From contig NZ_BAGB01000064.1 of the NCBI RefSeq assembly GCF_000308615.1, positions 1 through 34,660 of the forward strand: a stretch of DNA of 34,660 nt, in the 5' to 3' direction. Position 1 is the stretch's first letter. Each line of letters starts with the position of its first letter. A program made the translations under genes and the position numbers. The notes under the pieces are model-generated. The model searched no databases, was not told where the DNA came from, and saw only the letters and a program-made list of their open reading frames with translations. Positions 1 through 7,175 of the stretch are shown here, one piece after another. Origin of the DNA: Nocardia jiangxiensis NBRC 101359. Lineage in GTDB: Bacteria; Actinomycetota; Actinomycetes; Mycobacteriales; Mycobacteriaceae.

Positions 1-23
1 GGACGCTCACTCAGACTTTTCCT

Positions 24-94
24 AGTTAGTGAGTTCACTCACTTGACATGGCGAGAACTGCCGTCAAGACTGAGTTAGTGAGTAAACTAACTCA
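24..94 (+). promoter_or_regulatory. Promoter with two TetR-type operator dyads
   Basis: Two related dyads flank a promoter-like element. Dyad 1 has arms AGTGAGT (28-34) and ACTCACT (37-43). Dyad 2 has arms TGAGTTAGT (71-79) and ACTAACTCA (86-94). A consensus -35 TTGACA lies at 43-48, with a weak -10-like AAGACT at 66-71 (17-bp spacing), so dyad 1 abuts the -35 and dyad 2 covers the start-site region. The exporter gene follows 18 bp later with its own TetR gene as the second cistron, so autoregulated repression by that TetR is the simple inference. Half-sites of the GTTAGTGAGT kind are seen directly; protein binding is inferred. Confidence 0.7.
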
Positions 95-112
95 GCAGGA
101 GAGGATGCGGGT

Positions 113-1597
113 ATGTGGGCGGCTTTGGGACAAGAGTCCGGGCGGCGGTTGGTGCTGCGGTCCCGGCTGGGTGTGGCTATTTTGGTACTGTTGTGCACAG
201 TTCAGTTTCTGGACATTACGGACTCGGCGATCGTGAACGTCGCGCTGCCGTCCATCCAGCACAGTTTGCATTTCACACAGCAGAATCTGCAGTGGGTGGC
301 CAGTGGCTACATCTTGACTTATGGGGGCTTTCTGCTGCTCGGTGGCCGTCTGGGCGATCTGCTCGGCCGACGCCGCATGCTGTTCGCGGGTCTGGTGGTA
401 TTCGCTTCAGCGTCATTGACGGCCGGACTGACCGACAGTGCCGGGCTGCTGATCGCGGCGCGGCTTGTGCAGGGCATCGGGGCGGCGTTCATGGCTCCCG
501 CGGCGCTGTCCGAACTCACGACGAGTTTCCGCGAGGGCAAGGATCGGGACACGACGCTGGGGGTGTGGGGCGGCATCAGCGGAGTGGCCGCAGCGGCGGG
601 TGTGTTCCTCGGGGGAGTGATCTCCCAAGGGCCGGGCTGGCGGTGGGTGTTCTTCGTGAACCCACCCATCTGCGTCGCGGTAATCGCTTGTGCCGTGATG
701 CTTCTGGCGGACGACCGGCCCAGCCGGACCGGGCGGGCCGCCTTCGATTCGCAGGGCGCGGTGCTGGTGACCGGCGGCATGCTGCTGTTGGTGTACGGAC
801 TGGTGCGCGCGCCGGTCGTGGGCTGGGGATCGCTTTCCACCGTCCTGTGCTTGGGTGGATCGGCCGCTTTGCTCGTCGCGTTCGCCCTCAACGAGGCGCG
901 CACCCGCGATCCGCTGGTGCCCGCGGCTGTTCTCCGGGTGAAAGGGCTGGTCGCAGCGGATCTGACCCAGCTGATCGCGTTCGCCGGGTTCTTTTCGCTG
1001 CTTTTCTACGCCACCCTCTACATGCAGGAGATCCTGCACTACTCGCCGATCCGGGCCGGAGCCGCCTACCTTCCGATCACCGCAGGGTTCGCCGTCGCCG
1101 GAGGCGTTGCGTCGCAACTGATCACGCGCGTGGGCACCCGCTGGGTGATGGTCGTGGGCTGCCTGCTCGCCGGGGTAGGCATCTACTACGTGTCCAGGGT
1201 GCCGATGCACGGTTCGTATGTCGGAGATCTGCTGCCGGGATTTCTCGTGATGTCGTTGGGGGCGGGGCCGGTGTTCGTCGCTGTCACCGCTGCGGCCAAC
1301 GCGGGCGTGCCGCCGGACAAGGCTGGGCTGGCGGCGGCATTGCTGAACTCGTCCCAGCAGGTCGGCAGCGCGTTCGGCCTCGCAATCCTGTCCGCCGTCG
1401 CCATCACCCGCACCAACGACCTGATCGCCGCGGGCGCGTCCACCGCCGTGGCCGCCGATTCCGGCTACCATCGGGCGCTGTTCATCGGGGCCATCCTGAT
1501 GGCGGTCGCGGCCCTGATCGCCCTGCGCACCGGCAATACGCGTACGCGAGCCCCGCTGGTAATGGTCGACGCCGAAGCGTCGTATCGTGTCAAGTGA
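113..1597 (+). CDS. MFS drug exporter, DHA2 (14-TM) family
   Basis: This 494-residue integral membrane protein probably exports small toxic molecules or drugs by proton antiport. The family is read from motif D1 (LDITDSAIVNVALPSI, about residues 33-48), motif A (GGRLGDLLGRRR, about 77-88) and a Gly/Pro-rich antiporter-type stretch ending in GWRWVFFVNPP. The length and number of hydrophobic segments fit the 14-helix EmrB/QacA-like DHA2 group. The ATG at 113 has an AGGAGAGG ribosome site at 97-104. It is first in an operon: the TetR gene begins one base after its stop (TGA-G-ATG), or overlaps it if the upstream GTG is used. The two operator dyads upstream predict repression relieved by the exported compound. 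The substrate cannot be read from sequence. The gene is intact. Confidence 0.93.
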   Translation: MWAALGQESGRRLVLRSRLGVAILVLLCTVQFLDITDSAIVNVALPSIQHSLHFTQQNLQWVASGYILTYGGFLLLGGRLGDLLGRRRMLFAGLVVFASASLTAGLTDSAGLLIAARLVQGIGAAFMAPAALSELTTSFREGKDRDTTLGVWGGISGVAAAAGVFLGGVISQGPGWRWVFFVNPPICVAVIACAVMLLADDRPSRTGRAAFDSQGAVLVTGGMLLLVYGLVRAPVVGWGSLSTVLCLGGSAALLVAFALNEARTRDPLVPAAVLRVKGLVAADLTQLIAFAGFFSLLFYATLYMQEILHYSPIRAGAAYLPITAGFAVAGGVASQLITRVGTRWVMVVGCLLAGVGIYYVSRVPMHGSYVGDLLPGFLVMSLGAGPVFVAVTAAANAGVPPDKAGLAAALLNSSQQVGSAFGLAILSAVAITRTNDLIAAGASTAVAADSGYHRALFIGAILMAVAALIALRTGNTRTRAPLVMVDAEASYRVK

Positions 1598-1598
1598 G

Positions 1599-2186
1599 AT
1601 GGCTGACTCAACCCAGACCGCGGCCGCCACACCGCGGCCAGGCAAACGGCAACGGCTCTTGGCCGCTGCCGTTGAACTCCTGCACCAACAGGGAGTGCAG
1701 CGGACCACGCTCGCCGACATCGCGCAGGCGGCCGAGGTGCCGCCCGGCAATGTCTACTACTACTTCAAAACCAAAGACGAGGTGGTCACCGCCGCCATCG
1801 ACGCCCACGTGCAGCAGATCAGCGGAGCCCTCGCCGCCATCGACGCTCGCTTCGATTCGCCGAGAAGCCGCCTACAAGCCCTCGTGGATCTGTTCACCGC
1901 CGACAGTGAGACCGTAACCCAATACGGTTGCCCCATCGGCACTCTCTGCTCGGAACTCGACAAACGCCCCGCGCACGAGGCGTTCCCCGTCGCCGACCTG
2001 ATGCACCTCCCCATCGCCTGGGCCGAAACCCAGTTCCGCGCCCTCGGCCGCGCCGACGCCCACGACCTAGCCCTCGAGCTCATGGCCGCCTACGAAGGCA
2101 GCGCCCTGCTGTCCAACACCCTCCGCGACCCCACCATCCTCACAACAGCGGCCCGCCGCCTAACCCACTGGCTAACCACACTTTGA
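1599..2186 (+). CDS. TetR family transcriptional repressor
   Basis: This protein of about 195 residues has an N-terminal TetR helix-turn-helix: a QRLLAAAVELL helix 1, then TTLADIAQAAEVPPGNVYYYF as recognition region, then KTKDEVV. The rest is a helical ligand-binding domain with a QYGCPIGTLCSEL stretch typical of the TetR_C group found beside efflux pumps. ATG 1599 comes one base after the exporter stop; GTG 1587 is in frame and would overlap the exporter by 11 bp, so the exact start is open. Translational coupling to the exporter is likely. Its natural target should be the two dyads at 28-94 upstream of the operon. No frameshift or truncation is seen. Confidence 0.9.
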   Translation: MADSTQTAAATPRPGKRQRLLAAAVELLHQQGVQRTTLADIAQAAEVPPGNVYYYFKTKDEVVTAAIDAHVQQISGALAAIDARFDSPRSRLQALVDLFTADSETVTQYGCPIGTLCSELDKRPAHEAFPVADLMHLPIAWAETQFRALGRADAHDLALELMAAYEGSALLSNTLRDPTILTTAARRLTHWLTTL

Positions 2187-2521
2187 AAAGTGAGTCCAGG
2201 AACTCGGACGGATGCCCGTCGAGAGTTCCCGGACACGCTCTGAGACCGCAGGATCGTCGGGTTTCATCGAGCTGCCTGTGACTCGCGGCGGAAAGTGGCG
2301 GTCTTATCGCGCTACTAACTGGCGGGCCCTATCCGGACGGTATGGTCTTGCACGCGCGCCCGGCGTCAGGACTGTTCTTTGGGGTGTAGTGGGTGAGAAG
2401 GAAGAACCGGACTGTCGTCGCCTGTCGAAGCCGACTGCGCGTTTTTCTCCGACGACAACGCACGTGGGCCGCGACATCCCTTACGATCGGTGCGCACCGC
2501 CATCACGAATGGAGTACGTAC
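2187..2521. other. Intergenic, no convincing gene
   Basis: The 335 bases between tetR and the SMI1/KNR4 gene contain open frames on both strands, but none has a ribosome site or a recognisable protein pattern. A TACGAT hexamer at 2482-2487 could be a -10 for the downstream gene. I see no mobile-element end or clear terminator. Confidence 0.5.
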
Positions 2522-3025
2522 ATGTCCCCGCCCGTGACCGTCCCCGAATGGCGTGAGTTCCTGACCGGTCCCGGCACCGAATGGCCCGGCACGCAGCCCG
2601 CGGGTGAGGACGTGGTCCGCGCCGCCGAACAGCGGCTCGGCGTCACGCTGCCGCCCAGCTACCGGAACTTCCTGCTGGTCAGCGACGGCTGGGCCGAGAT
2701 GCCGACCAATGCGGGCACGCTGCGGCGGGTCGATGCGATCGGGTGGTACCCGGAGGCGGACCCCGAGATGTGGTCCGCGTGGTTCTCGGGCATGGACTTC
2801 CCTGAGTTGGAGTCCGAGCTCAGACGGTGCGTACTGATCTCCACCGCCTCCAACCAGGGCGACTTCTGGGTGCTCAGCGCGGACCACATCGGTGCGGACG
2901 GCGAGTGGCGGGCCTACGAGTGGTGGGCGGGCGACGGCGGCGACCTGTTGCCCCACGACAGCTTCGGCGCGCTGCTGCTCAGCGCACGCGACGAGTGGCT
3001 GGCCAAAGCCGAGGCGCAGGCCTGA
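2522..3025 (+). CDS. SMI1/KNR4 (SUKH) family protein
   Basis: This predicted 167-residue cytoplasmic protein carries the SUKH-type signature: an acidic N-terminal helix (EDVVRAAEQRLGVTLPPSYR), then NFLLVSDGW, then a string of short beta segments ending in DSFGALLLSARDEWL. I chose ATG 2522 because GGAG lies at 2511-2514, 7 bases upstream, and the fold starts right after; the open frame runs back to 2393 without conserved content. SUKH proteins in bacteria often serve as immunity proteins against polymorphic toxins (family knowledge). No toxin gene lies next to it, so it may be an orphan or solitary immunity gene, or have another role. The gene looks intact with normal codon use. Confidence 0.82.
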   Translation: MSPPVTVPEWREFLTGPGTEWPGTQPAGEDVVRAAEQRLGVTLPPSYRNFLLVSDGWAEMPTNAGTLRRVDAIGWYPEADPEMWSAWFSGMDFPELESELRRCVLISTASNQGDFWVLSADHIGADGEWRAYEWWAGDGGDLLPHDSFGALLLSARDEWLAKAEAQA

Positions 3026-3388
3026 CGCTCACGACCCGTTGGGCTCCGGGGGACTGGCAGGGCAGTCTCTCCGTGCAGACGACTTTGAGCCAAAAGCACC
3101 GTGGTGCAGGCGAGTTCGGGCACAACGATGTTCGAAGTCCCCTTCACGCGCACCGGGAGCCCGCCCGCCGCCGGTGCAGACGACTCCAACAACCCGCAAC
3201 TTCACGCTTGGCGTCCTCACTTTAAAAGCGGCATCTGCGGCCAGGCCGTTGTGCTTGTCGGGCTTGCTGCACGCGAGGCAACCGCGCTGCTCACCGAGCA
3301 CACGGCGCAGTGAGGACAGTCGTGTCTGGAAACGAACGTTCACGAGACACCCTCGGCCGCAGCGGGTTTCCGCAGGAAGAATCTGTAA
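3026..3388. other. Gene-poor stretch between SUKH gene and resolvase remnant
   Basis: A 70-codon plus-strand frame (GTG 3101 to 3313, with an internal ATG at 3128) gives a plausible but unrecognised peptide with MFEVPFTRTG near its start. It has no ribosome site. Nothing else is supported here. Confidence 0.3.
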
Positions 3389-3446
3389 AGGTTGCCGTGT
3401 ACGCGGCAATGTCAACCTGTCGGGGGTTGGCGATACGCTGCGGCTC
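3389..3446 (+). promoter_or_regulatory. Dyad before resolvase, possible res subsite
   Basis: Nested inverted repeats lie just upstream of the resolvase start: AGGTTG (3389-3394) with CAACCT (3413-3418), and inside them TTGCCG (3392-3397) with CGGCAA (3404-3409). Tn3-type resolvases bind res sites directly upstream of their own gene, so this is a candidate crossover or operator subsite left from a transposon. Dyads are seen; function is inferred. Confidence 0.4.
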
Positions 3447-3861
3447 ATGCGAATCGGCTACGGGCGCGTCTCGACGCGCGATCAGCACACCGAAGCGCAA
3501 CACGACGCATTGACCGCGGCCGGATGCGAGAAGATCTTCGTGGACAAGGCATCCGGGAAACTCGCGACCCGGCCGGAACTGGACAAGGCGCTTCCAGATC
3601 CTCGGCGCCATCGCCGAATTCGAGCACGCCCTGATGTCCGAGCGCACCCGCGACGGGCTGGCCGCCGCCCGCGCTCGCGGCCGTACCGGCGGCCAGAAAC
3701 CCAAGCTCGGCCCGCGGCAGGTCGAGTTGGCGCGGCAGATGTATGACGAACTCGACGAGGCTGGCAAACGCCGTTACACCGTCGCGCAGATCGCCGCCGA
3801 GTTCGGCGTCACCCGTCCAACGATCTACCGGCATCTGTCCCCCTCGGGCGCGACAATGTGA
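3447..3861 (+). pseudogene. Serine resolvase with internal deletion and frame change
   Basis: The N-terminus is a clear Tn3-type resolvase (RIGYGRVSTRDQ with the catalytic Ser, then CEKIFVDKASGK and RPELDKAL). At about 3590 the frame jumps straight to FQILGAIAEFEHALMSERT and then an intact C-terminal helix-turn-helix (TVAQIAAEFGVTRPTIYRHL). About 50 residues of the catalytic core, including the usual LDRLGR segment, are missing, and the join changes frame. The protein therefore cannot be functional. A dyad upstream may be its res site. It is the first of several transposon fragments running to 4.9 kb. Confidence 0.88.
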
Positions 3862-3905
3862 CCCAGCGCAGGTGATGCCGCGTGTGTGCGGAAGCGGGGT
3901 GAGCC

Positions 3906-4423
3906 GTGACGGGTAGCGGACTGCCCGGATTGACCGAGAGTGACCGGCGGAAGACGGTGTGCCGCTGACCCGTGCCGCTGCCGCGTCACGCACGCCCCTG
4001 CGGACTGCGCAACGGTGGCCGAACCGCTACCGAACCTCGGGTCTGGCCGGACTCGCCCCGGCCCGGCGTAGATCCACGGGCCGGCGCAGCGAGCCGGAGC
4101 TGGTGCGGCTGATCGAGGGCATGGCCCTTCGCCACCCGCGCCCGTCGCTGGCGACGATCACCCGACGCGCCGCCCGCGCCGCCGCCGAGCAGGGATGGGT
4201 TCCGGTGTCCTATACCACTGTTCGCGCGATCGTCACCGCTCTCGACCCAGCCATGCTCACCCTCGCCCACGACGGCCCAGTAGCCTTCCGCGACACCTAC
4301 GAGCTGGTGTACCGGCGCCGCGCCGAGCGCCCGAACCTGATGTGGCAGGCCGATCACACCCAGCTCGACATCCTCGTCGGGGTCCCGGTAGTAGCCGCGC
4401 GGAAAACAACGACAATGGCTTGA
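3906..4423 (+). pseudogene. DDE transposase remnant, N-terminal part
   Basis: A Mu/IS481-like DDE transposase head is recognisable. GTG 3906 opens a frame giving TGSGLPGLTESDRRKT, which stops at once; the continuation lies in another frame from about 3959 (TRAAAASRTPLRTAQRW, a helix-turn-helix, then LVRLIEGMALRHPRPS). The frame reaches the first catalytic block, LMWQADHTQLDILV, whose first D belongs to the DDE triad, then ends in unrelated residues at 4423. The second D and the E are absent. So it is broken both by a frameshift or deletion near 3960 and by a 3' truncation. Confidence 0.8.
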
Positions 4424-4580
4424 CCAGCAGCGATGTCGGGTTGCCGTTACCGCGCCCAGATCCGGGACGCACCACGACCCATTCGTGACATGTGGTGAAC
4501 GGCCTGGCCGTAGGCGGGTAACGTCCGGACGTGCGGCAGCCCCGGCGGCAAAGGCGCCGCCGGGCTGTTGTCCAGCTTGG

Positions 4581-4680
4581 TCACTCCCCGGGCCCGGGGC
4601 AGCCTGTGACGGCCTGGGTCCGCAGGTAGCTGTAGACGGTTTCCCGGCTGATCCCGAACTCCTTGGCCAGCACCGACCCC
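4581..4680 (-). pseudogene. Resolvase C-terminal helix-turn-helix fragment
   Basis: On the minus strand the sequence reads VLAKEFGISRETVYSYLRT, the standard C-terminal DNA-binding helix-turn-helix of Tn3/Tn5053-type resolvases, followed by a short tail to a stop at 4581. Nothing of the catalytic domain is present upstream; at about 4680 the sequence turns into a TetR fragment of opposite orientation. It is a transposon scrap. Confidence 0.72.
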
Positions 4681-4682
4681 CG

Positions 4683-4872
4683 CGCCGAGCGCAACCGGAC
4701 CCGGATCCTGAACGTCGCGCGGGCGGCGCTGGCCGGCTCCGGCGAGGTCAGCCTGCATACGATCGCGAAACGAGCCGGCGTCGGGCAGGGCACGCTGTAC
4801 CGGCGCTTCCCGACCCGCGAAGCGCTGGTGCTCGCGGTCTACCGGCAGGATATGCGCGAGCTGGTCGAATGA
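4683..4872 (+). pseudogene. TetR regulator N-terminal fragment
   Basis: About 60 residues of a TetR DNA-binding domain are readable: AERNRTRILNVARAALAGSG, then SLHTIAKRAGVGQGTLYRRF and PTREALVLAVYRQDMRELVE, followed by a stop at 4870-4872. The ligand-binding domain is absent. The 5' end abuts the resolvase fragment on the opposite strand, so any true start codon is lost. It has the complete recognition helix but is unlikely to work alone. Confidence 0.75.
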
Positions 4873-4873
4873 T

Positions 4874-4901
4874 TCACCCCAAGGCCCGCACCCTGGGGTG
4901 A
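4874..4901 (+). terminator. Hairpin after TetR fragment
   Basis: TCACCCCA (4874-4881) and TGGGGTGA (4894-4901) form a perfect 8-bp stem with a 12-base loop directly after the fragment's stop codon. There is no U-run. It may be a U-less actinobacterial terminator or the scar of an element end. Confidence 0.4.
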
Positions 4902-5019
4902 GATCCCGCCCACCCTCGAGGGGTCGGGAGCGATCTCAAGGGTTGCTGTCGCAGGTACCGCCGAACAGGGAAATTGGAGGTACGACCACCGCCGCCACCG
5001 AGACCCTGGGGATCCGATC

Positions 5020-5913
5020 TTGCACTTGAAGGCTCCGACACTCCCACACGATGTCAGCAATCATGCACCCGTTGCGGACACCGACGGCCGTATTCCTGCT
5101 GTCGCGCGCCGCTTTCGTGCCGTGGCTGCGCTGAACCGTCCCGGTCGTGGGCGTTCTCGCCGCCCTGGCGCTGCTCGTTCCCTAGCTGGGGCCACCCGGA
5201 AATCGCGGCGGAGGCAGGTGTTGGCGGGCCTGGGTGCGCTCGGCGTGCTCGGGGCTCTCGTGGTGTTCGTTGTCCCGCAGCCGGTTGCCGGGGCGGCCGT
5301 GGGTTCTGCGGGTGCGGAGAATCCCGCAGCCCGTGCGGCTGTCGCGGAGTTGACCGGAGCACATCCGGGGACGGTCGCGATTCCGACGGATTTCGCCGAC
5401 GAAAGTGGATACCGGCCGGTGATCACGGACGGGCTGCTGGTCGATCCGGGTGGCGAATGTTCCTCGCCGGTGCGCTTGCCCGCCGAATTCCGGACCGCGT
5501 GCCAGGCGCACGACCTCGGCTACGACATGTTGCGCTACGCCGACGCCCACGGGCAGCCGCTGGGCCCGTGGGCGCGCCGAGCCGTCGACACCGCGCTCGA
5601 ACAGCGAATGCGGAGCGCCTGCGATCACCGCCAGGAGCTGGAGCAGGCCCGGTGCCAGGCTATGGCCACCGTCGCGGTAAAGGCGGTGGACCTGAACTCC
5701 CGCCGTCAGAGCTACGCGACGCCCCGGCCCGAGTACCTCTTCGGGATCCAGCTCTCGGGCGAGCATCTCGGCCGCCAACTCCTCGCCGTGGCCGCCCCTG
5801 GCGCACTGGTGCTCAGCGCTATCGCGCTTGCTCGTCACCGAGTTCGTACGCGGCAGCCGGCGGCGAACGGGAGTCGGCGAGCTGGAGCGCCATCGGCGAA
5901 GCGCTCGAGATGA
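5020..5913 (+). CDS. Secreted phospholipase A2-like protein
   Basis: The conserved part starts near 5200: a basic RKSRRR cluster, a hydrophobic segment (VLAGLGALGVLGALVVFVV) ending in VAGA as a signal-peptide-like element, then the prokaryotic PLA2 core. DPGGECSSP may be the Gly-rich metal-loop equivalent, and TACQAHDLGYDML holds the catalytic His-Asp pair after a Cys. Further Cys residues (MRSACDH, ARCQAM) could form disulfides. A second hydrophobic segment lies near the C-terminus (LAVAAPGALVLSAIAL) with a basic tail, so the protein may be membrane-anchored outside the cell. The start is uncertain: TTG 5020 is the longest frame with a weak GGGGA; GTG 5122 and GTG 5218/TTG 5221 (GGAGG at 5210-5214) are alternatives. 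Upstream DNA looks recombined, so the native start may be lost. Confidence 0.72.
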   Translation: MHLKAPTLPHDVSNHAPVADTDGRIPAVARRFRAVAALNRPGRGRSRRPGAARSLAGATRKSRRRQVLAGLGALGVLGALVVFVVPQPVAGAAVGSAGAENPAARAAVAELTGAHPGTVAIPTDFADESGYRPVITDGLLVDPGGECSSPVRLPAEFRTACQAHDLGYDMLRYADAHGQPLGPWARRAVDTALEQRMRSACDHRQELEQARCQAMATVAVKAVDLNSRRQSYATPRPEYLFGIQLSGEHLGRQLLAVAAPGALVLSAIALARHRVRTRQPAANGSRRAGAPSAKRSR

Positions 5914-6116
5914 GCAAGCAGGTGCGCAGGACTGGCACAACAAGGGATCCCTCCCCATCCACCAGGACACCGCACCCGCCGAATAGCGGTGCGAACCCGC
6001 ACGGCGGTCATACAGTGGAAATGACCCTGCCCGTGCTGGCGCCGGAGGTTGTCGGCCCCGGTCGGGGTGGCTGAATCGAGGCCGTGGCCCTGTTGCCCCT
6101 GCGGGCTCGCGGCCGA

Positions 6117-6153
6117 GGGAGGCCCTGGACCGCCCCTGGTACCGGGGCCTCCC
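6117..6153. other. Strong GC hairpin
   Basis: GGGAGGCCC (6117-6125) and GGGCCTCCC (6145-6153) form a perfect 9-bp stem. The stretch 5914-6116 before it holds no recognisable gene. The hairpin could end transcription of the phospholipase gene, as a U-less terminator. Confidence 0.45.
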
Positions 6154-6214
6154 GCCCAGGGCTTCAATTTCGACGTGCTATGTTGTAGACGCAGGGGAGA
6201 GTCGTATCCCTCAT

Positions 6215-6243
6215 CGCCCCGCCCTTCTGGTCGGGGCGTTTTT
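6215..6243 (+). terminator. Intrinsic terminator 1
   Basis: CGCCCCG (6215-6221) pairs with CGGGGCG (6232-6238) around a 10-base loop and is followed by five T (6239-6243). This is a textbook plus-strand Rho-independent terminator, but no obvious gene ends just upstream. Confidence 0.8.
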
Positions 6244-6269
6244 CGTCCAAGCAGCAATCGACAGTCCCA

Positions 6270-6297
6270 GCCCTCGGCGCCCGCCGGGGGCTTTTTT
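6270..6297 (+). terminator. Intrinsic terminator 2
   Basis: A GC-rich inverted repeat (GCCCTCGGCG at 6270-6279 with CGCCGGGGGC at 6282-6291, a few mismatches) runs into a seven-T tract (6292-6298). It directly follows terminator 1 on the same strand, giving a double block before the next gene at 6315. Confidence 0.72.
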
Positions 6298-6314
6298 TGT
6301 GCCCGGAGGTGTTC

Positions 6315-6608
6315 TTGCCCAGCAAGGTTCTCGTCGTCGGTGGCGTGTCGGCGGCCGGTGTCGGCGTGCTCGCCTGGATCAAGGTGTGGCCCGCGATCGC
6401 CGTCGTCGTCTGCGTCGTGACGGTCATTGCTCTATGCCGTGCGCGGCGCGACGATGTGCCCCAGTCTTCGGAGCGTGGGCCGCCGCCTTCGGACTCCGCA
6501 GCGACACCACACCTCCCGCCGATCGGTCCATCAGCGATGTGCCTGCCACTACGGAGGAACTTGGTCGAGACAGTCAGGAGACGGTATGAGCCGCCGCAAC
6601 TTCCGTGA
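6315..6608 (+). CDS. Small membrane protein, unknown function
   Basis: TTG 6315 follows GGAGG (6305-6309) with 5-base spacing and gives a 97-residue protein. It has one or two hydrophobic helices (VLVVGGVSAAGVGVLAW and IAVVVCVVTVIAL) and a hydrophilic cytoplasmic tail after RARRDD. I do not recognise the family. Its stop (6606-6608) overlaps the GTG of the next gene as GTGA, a coupling signal. However, another frame gives a very protein-like tail (SISDVPATTEELGRDSQETV) ending at 6589 as an ATGA overlap with ATG 6586, so this gene may carry a frameshift between about 6440 and 6500. The membrane part is secure; the C-terminal half is not. Confidence 0.5.
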   Translation: MPSKVLVVGGVSAAGVGVLAWIKVWPAIAVVVCVVTVIALCRARRDDVPQSSERGPPPSDSAATPHLPPIGPSAMCLPLRRNLVETVRRRYEPPQLP

Positions 6609-7102
6609 TCCGGCGTCTCAGCCGGCGCATGAGCGGGTCCAACGCCGAGTTCCTCGTCGAGCAACTCGGCTACGTTCTGGAGACGCTCAGCGAGCGGGAG
6701 GTCGAGGTGATCAGGCCTGTGTTCAACGGGTTCTCGCTGAGTGACGTGGGCAAGACCTTCGGAATCTCCTCGGACAGAGTCCGCCATGTGCACGACAAGG
6801 CGATGCGCAAACTCCGCCATCCAACGCGTAGTGAAATCCTGCGTGATTACTTCGCTTACGACACGTTCCACGCCGACGACACCCTCTACGAGGTGCTGCA
6901 GCACCTCGACAAGTCGGCGTTTCGACGTACTCGGCAGCAGACGTCTCTGGAGTGGTGCGACCATCACGGCTGGACCGAACTACGAGGACGACCGCGATGC
7001 GGCAGCTGCTCATGCGAGCTTCCTCCCGAAGAGGAGATGTTCGGGCGATACCGCCGGTACTGCTGCAACGCATGTAAGCAGCGGGCCTACCGGCAGCGTT
7101 GA
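6605..7102 (+). CDS. Sigma-70 region 4 / zinc-ribbon protein
   Basis: This protein of about 165 residues starts with a region resembling primary-type sigma region 4: FLVEQLGYVLETLSERE, then SLSDVGKTFGISSDRVRHV (HTH) and KLRHPTRSEILRDY. There is no region 2, so it cannot be a complete sigma factor. The C-terminus is a zinc-ribbon-like module with paired CxxC motifs (CGSC and CNAC, ending CKQRAYRQR). GTG 6605 overlaps the stop of the membrane gene as GTGA. Alternatively ATG 6586, with AGGAG at 6575-6579, gives MSRRNFRDPASQ, which joins this frame if one C near 6620-6626 is removed, so the gene may be frameshifted. Likely role: binding RNA polymerase or -35 DNA as a stand-alone region 4. A decayed copy of the zinc module lies at 20.89-21.11 kb. 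Confidence 0.72.
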   Translation: MIRRLSRRMSGSNAEFLVEQLGYVLETLSEREVEVIRPVFNGFSLSDVGKTFGISSDRVRHVHDKAMRKLRHPTRSEILRDYFAYDTFHADDTLYEVLQHLDKSAFRRTRQQTSLEWCDHHGWTELRGRPRCGSCSCELPPEEEMFGRYRRYCCNACKQRAYRQR

Positions 7103-7175
7103 GCCCAACGACCAACGGACCACGCCTGACACCACCGGCTGTGTGAGAAAGGGCCGACAAGACCTGTCGGACAAC

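Noticed and set aside
115..1917. 600-residue open frame overlapping the exporter
   Set aside because: It is an out-of-frame shadow of the exporter, Arg/Gly-rich with no domain; the MFS frame has the ribosome site and motifs.
2212..2556. 114-residue frame before the SUKH gene
   Set aside because: No ribosome site, biased composition, and it overlaps the SUKH start in another frame.
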